From Bryobacterales bacterium (GTDB taxonomy: Bacteria > Acidobacteriota > Terriglobia > Bryobacterales > Bryobacteraceae): a DNA stretch of 33,468 nt. The notes beneath the pieces were generated by a model. That model was not told where the DNA came from. It was given only the letters and a program-made list of their open reading frames with translations, and made no database searches. Shown here piece by piece: positions 30,736-33,468 of the stretch. The stretch spans positions 1-33,468 of the forward strand of contig JADLCT010000084.1 in the NCBI GenBank assembly GCA_020847045.1. The letters run 5' to 3'. The position numbers and the translations under genes were made by a program. Positions within the stretch are counted from its first letter, which is position 1. Every line of letters begins with the position of its first letter.

Positions 30736-31781
30736 CACGCCTCGCGCACGCCACGCCATTCGGCGGGTGTCATCACGGGCTCATAGCGCCCGCCATCGCG
30801 CGCGGCCGCCGCTCGGGCTGCTTCCATGCGGCTCTGCGTGCTCGGGTGTGTGGACAGGTACTCCAAAGCCCCGGGCAAGGCGTTGGACTCTTTATCGATC
30901 CTCTCGAAGGCCGCCGCCATGGCGCGCGGGTCGATCCGCGCCCGCCGCAACAGATCGAGCCCGCCGGCATCGGCCGCCGACTCATCCGAGCGCATCATGT
31001 GCAGCGCACCAAACATCGCCGCCGTATCGAACAACGCGTCGCCGCCCGTACCTGTCAGCGACAAGCCGGCGCGGATCAGCATCGTCCGCACCAGGTTGCG
31101 CGTCGAATGGCGCTGGGAGACATGCTGAAACTCATGCGCGAGAATCGCCGCCAGTTCGTCGCCCGACTCCAGGCGCTCCAGCAGGCCGCAGTAGACGTTC
31201 ACATAGCCGCCGGGCGCGGCCCAGGCGTTCACCATGGGGTCGCGCGCCACACTTACGCGGTATGTGTAGCCGCCCTCGGACACAGGGCTCAAGCGGTTCA
31301 CGATCCGCTGCATCGCCGTCGAGATGGATGCACTCCTCACCCGCTCGCTTTCTGGCGACAACGATTGGGAGACGGCCGATCCCAATTTTTCTTCGAAGGA
31401 AACCGGAGCCAGCCGCGTCACTAATCCCACAAGCAGTGGAAACGCCAGATAGAGGGCCAGGCCGGAAGCGGCCACGCCGGCGGCCAGCCCCATGGCCATG
31501 CGCCAGGCGCGGCCCGCCGAAGGAGCACGCTGACGCAGTTGATCGAGCAGTTGCGGAACGCTCTCCGGCTCTTCCACCAGGAGGCACTCACCCAGATACG
31601 GCGCCCGCTCGATGCGCACAAAGCGGTCCGCCGGACTTCGCTGCACACGGTAGGAATGGAACGGCCACAGTTCCACCCGGCCGTCCTCATGAGTCACCCG
31701 CAACCCCTCGCCGGCCACATGCACAGTGACCGTCTGCCGCGCGGAGGAACGTCCATCGAAATAACCGCCGCGTACCGGCAC
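30702..31781 (-). CDS. M48-family membrane zinc metalloprotease
   Basis: 359 residues. The N-terminal 85 or so residues form a small non-membrane domain (VHVAGEGLRVTHEDGRVELW...). A membrane helix follows at about 95-122 (AMGLAAGVAASGLALYLAFP). The peptidase domain then has the zinc motif HEFQH (His216, Glu217, His220) and the third ligand Glu267 in RSDESAAD, as in M48 proteases. The product is probably an envelope quality-control peptidase. The GTG start directly follows the TAA of the DUF898 gene with no gap, and a purine-rich GGGGGAGG run inside that gene's tail may serve as its ribosome binding site. The 3' end overlaps the convergent sulfatase by 34 bp. Confidence 0.92.
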   Translation of the reverse strand: MPVRGGYFDGRSSARQTVTVHVAGEGLRVTHEDGRVELWPFHSYRVQRSPADRFVRIERAPYLGECLLVEEPESVPQLLDQLRQRAPSAGRAWRMAMGLAAGVAASGLALYLAFPLLVGLVTRLAPVSFEEKLGSAVSQSLSPESERVRSASISTAMQRIVNRLSPVSEGGYTYRVSVARDPMVNAWAAPGGYVNVYCGLLERLESGDELAAILAHEFQHVSQRHSTRNLVRTMLIRAGLSLTGTGGDALFDTAAMFGALHMMRSDESAADAGGLDLLRRARIDPRAMAAAFERIDKESNALPGALEYLSTHPSTQSRMEAARAAAARDGGRYEPVMTPAEWRGVREACYPRTGKGSGR

Positions 31782-32771
31782 TTACAGCCCGAAGCCTCCC
31801 CCGAAATCCGCGTCGACTTCGAGCACCTGCCCCAACGCCTCGCCCGTGGCCGTGGCTGGCGTGACCAATTGGCGCACGGCGCTCAGATCAATTGCTCCAT
31901 ACAAGGAGAGCGTCTCGCACTGGAGCCGCATCTGACGGATGAGCGCCCAGGGGTAGCCCATGCCAAGAGTGAAGATCACCAGTACGATGTTGGAAAAGGT
32001 CAGCCACAACAATTGGCGTCCTCGCAGGCGGCAGTCAAATCGAGCCGCGCCGAACGTCGTGTGCTGCCAGAAATGCCGCTCCTGGCGGGCCATGTACCAA
32101 AACGTCATCATGTACAACGTGGGAAGAAGCAGGAACAACATTGCCAGGTAGGCGCCAAAAAGATCTTTGCCGTCCCCGTCATAGTGAAAAGGCTGATCGC
32201 CATACCGGGCTGAACGGCGCAGGTAAGCCGCGATGTGATTCAACAACCACGGCGAGTAGAAGCCAAGCGTGATCAGCGTGAAGAACAGACACTTGAAATA
32301 GAGCTTAGCGAACTCGCCCACGCGCGCTGTGGACGAAAACCGGATGCCCCGGAGCGAAGTCCGGCTGAGCTTGTAGCGGAACGCGCCGACGATGATAAAG
32401 GGAAGAAGCGCGAAAACGCCAAGGTAGATGAAGAGCACCGCGCCAACCTTCCAAGCCTCGGAGCCACTCATCGTGGCGAGGAAGAACCCGGCGTAAAACA
32501 CCGCCAGCACCGCCATCGCCTTCAGCCACCCCAACAAAAGCTCCACCGGTGTGCCGTGCCATTCAAAACGATCGTCGCCTACCAACACTTCATTGTGAAG
32601 ATAACGGCGAATCTGCGTTCGTCCCCAAAACGAATAGATGCCTAGCGTCAGTATGCTGAGGAGAATCGTTTTGAGATAAAGAACCAGCAGGGGCAGGCCT
32701 TCAGCCGTACAACGAAAATGGAGGTATTGATGCGGAGGAGCCTCGTAGGCTGGTGCGGACGGGGAAGCCAC
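31782..32771 (-). CDS. DUF898 (YjgN-like) inner-membrane protein
   Basis: 329 residues with six or so membrane helices. Family phrases are clear: an N-terminal LHFRCTAEGLPLLVLYLKTI, LTLGIYSFWGRTQIRRYL, FEWHGTPVELLLGW, then RYKLSRTSLRGIRFSS and a second LITLGFYSPWLLNHIAAYL, followed by FTLGMGYPWALIRQMRL. The repeated G(I/F)YSxW motif is characteristic of DUF898. Function is unknown; the repeated motif and topology suggest an internally duplicated membrane domain. The M48 protease gene begins immediately after its stop, a pairing I recall from other bacteria, so the two may act together in envelope maintenance. Upstream lies the terminator of the rRNA operon, which isolates this operon. Confidence 0.92.
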   Translation of the reverse strand: MASPSAPAYEAPPHQYLHFRCTAEGLPLLVLYLKTILLSILTLGIYSFWGRTQIRRYLHNEVLVGDDRFEWHGTPVELLLGWLKAMAVLAVFYAGFFLATMSGSEAWKVGAVLFIYLGVFALLPFIIVGAFRYKLSRTSLRGIRFSSTARVGEFAKLYFKCLFFTLITLGFYSPWLLNHIAAYLRRSARYGDQPFHYDGDGKDLFGAYLAMLFLLLPTLYMMTFWYMARQERHFWQHTTFGAARFDCRLRGRQLLWLTFSNIVLVIFTLGMGYPWALIRQMRLQCETLSLYGAIDLSAVRQLVTPATATGEALGQVLEVDADFGGGFGL

Positions 32772-32837
32772 GCAGGATTATGGCACGAGGGTGGGTTCAC
32801 CGCAATCCCCGCACGTGGCCTTGATCAGGGGAGGTGC
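32772..32837. other. Short intergenic region upstream of the DUF898 gene
   Basis: This gap between the DUF898 start and the rRNA terminator contains no gene I can support. It should hold the promoter of the DUF898/M48 operon, but no clear -10/-35 pair was recognised. Confidence 0.3.
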
Positions 32838-32870
32838 AAAAGCAAAAAGCCCCGCACGAGGCGGGGCTTT
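32838..32870 (-). terminator. Intrinsic terminator of the rRNA operon
   Basis: AAAGCCCCGC (32846-32855) pairs perfectly with GCGGGGCTTT (32861-32870) around a 5-nt loop. On the minus strand the stem is followed by TT, GC and TTTT, a good U-tract. It begins 10 bp after the 3' end of 5S rRNA in the direction of transcription. The hairpin is nearly symmetrical and could also act for plus-strand transcripts. Confidence 0.9.
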
Positions 32871-32880
32871 CAGAATTTAA

Positions 32881-32996
32881 TTGGGCGGCGTCCTACTCTC
32901 CCACACAGTCGCCCGTGCAGTACCATCGGGGCTGAGGAGCTTAACTGCCGTGTTCGGGATGGGAACGGGTGTGACCTCCTCGCTAGAACCACCCAA
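32881..32996 (-). rRNA. rrf: 5S ribosomal RNA
   Basis: About 116 nt. On the minus strand it begins TTGGGTGGTTCTAGCG and contains the universal segments CACCCGTTCCCATCCCGAAC, GGCAGTTAAGCTC and TGGTACTGC, ending GGACGCCGCCCAA. The first nine bases (UUGGGUGGU) pair with the last nine (GCCGCCCAA) to form helix I, which fixes both ends to within 1-2 nt. It follows 23S in the usual order with a spacer of about 120 bp and is followed by a strong terminator. Confidence 0.97.
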
Positions 32997-33119
32997 AAGG
33001 TTCAGGCCGAGCGGAGAATAATCTACGTCGCTCCTGCCAAACTGTTGGGATCAAATATTGACGGGCAGCACAAGTGCCTAGACGGCTTTGAGCGTTTGCT
33101 CTATGTAATGAGTAAATTT
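32997..33119 (-). other. 23S-5S intergenic spacer
   Basis: About 123 bp of moderately A/T-rich sequence between 23S and 5S. No tRNA is visible. It contains small inverted repeats, such as GAGCG/CGCTC and GAGC/GCTC, which could be processing stems. The short open frame across this region is not a gene. Confidence 0.7.
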
Positions 33120-33468
33120 TATGGTCAAGCCGAACGGGCTATTAGTACCGGTAAGCTTAATCCATTACTGAACTTACACATCCGGCCTATCAACCTGGTA
33201 GTCTTCCAGGGCCCTTCATAGCTTTCGCTTGGGAAATCTCATCTCGAGGCAGGTTTCGCGCTTATATGCATTCAGCGCTTATCCTAACCAGACTTCGCTA
33301 CCCTGCTGTGCCGCTGGCGCGACAACAGGATCACAAGAGGTCTGTTCAGCCGGGTCCTCTCGTACTACGGCCAAGCCCTCTCAAATTTCCTACGCCCACC
33401 ACAGATAGGGACCGAACTGTCTCGCGACGTTCTGAACCCAGTTCACGTACCGCTTTAATAGGCGAACA
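33120..33468 (-). rRNA. rrl: 23S ribosomal RNA, 3' end (partial)
   Basis: About 350 nt of the 3' end of 23S rRNA on the minus strand, continuing past the window edge. Recognisable conserved segments include the sarcin-ricin loop AGTACGAGAGGACCGG (read in reverse complement near 33350-33370), the AACTGGGTTCAGAACGTCGC segment of domain V near the window edge, and GGTACTAATAGCCCGTTCGG close to the end. The exact 3' terminus is estimated from the GCTTGACC closing-stem sequence, with an uncertainty of a few nucleotides. 16S and the rest of 23S lie beyond the window. Confidence 0.97.

Noticed and set aside
32997..33119. Possible tRNA in the 23S-5S spacer
   Set aside because: No cloverleaf, no TTCGA T-loop with matching arms and no CCA end could be built.
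32718..33221. Plus-strand open frame of 167 codons across the rRNA region
   Set aside because: It crosses the terminator, 5S and 23S rRNA genes, so it cannot be a protein gene.

Overview
The window is a dense, GC-rich bacterial chromosome segment. Its gene content suggests an Acidobacteriota member, most likely of the Solibacter/Bryobacter group. This is inferred from homodimeric-type aceE, several ECF sigma/anti-sigma pairs, a VIT-vWA protein, secreted sulfatases, a DUF1080 protein, a TgpA-like transglutaminase and a DUF898/M48 pair; no phylogenetic marker was searched. Nothing resembles a phage, insertion sequence, plasmid or CRISPR array. No gene-free stretch exceeds about 155 bp.

Layout. 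1-7 kb is housekeeping: the 5' part of aceE (minus, truncated by the window edge), a small lipoprotein, then on the plus strand a 48-residue membrane protein, rph and rdgB. A convergent Nudix hydrolase follows, with polX behind it on the minus strand. At 6.9-10.5 kb lie a TgpA-like membrane transglutaminase and a flavoprotein whose start overlaps the previous stop. At 10.5-16.9 kb, on the minus strand, are (in transcription order) an ECF sigma factor, a long membrane anti-sigma-like protein, a VIT-vWA protein, a sulfatase and lexA. At 17-22 kb, on the plus strand, are a Tat-exported DUF1080 protein, glcE, glcF and an exported HEAT/Sel1 protein. At 22-24 kb (minus) are a zinc-ribbon protein, a second ECF sigma factor, a short membrane anti-sigma-like protein and a DUF4252 protein, the last three joined by ATGA overlaps. 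At 24-28 kb a TonB-dependent receptor faces a third ECF sigma factor with a ZAS anti-sigma factor. At 28-31 kb are a beta-propeller lipoprotein of the PQQ-associated type and a second sulfatase. At 31-33 kb (minus) are an M48 protease and a DUF898 membrane protein. The window ends with the 3' part of an rRNA operon on the minus strand (23S partial, 5S, strong terminator).

How the parts fit. Three independent ECF modules sit within about 11 kb, each beside genes for envelope or exported proteins. The sulfatases, DUF1080 protein, TonB receptor and propeller suggest scavenging of complex carbohydrates or other external substrates, though no substrate can be assigned. GlcE and GlcF are two of the three glycolate dehydrogenase subunits; GlcD is not in the window.

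Most unusual points: an anti-sigma factor whose outer domain looks like an HNH-type domain that has lost its histidine; a recurrent -10 box placed 5-6 nt before start codons (probable leaderless mRNAs); near-symmetrical -10 elements shared by divergent genes; and a direct-repeat candidate LexA operator.
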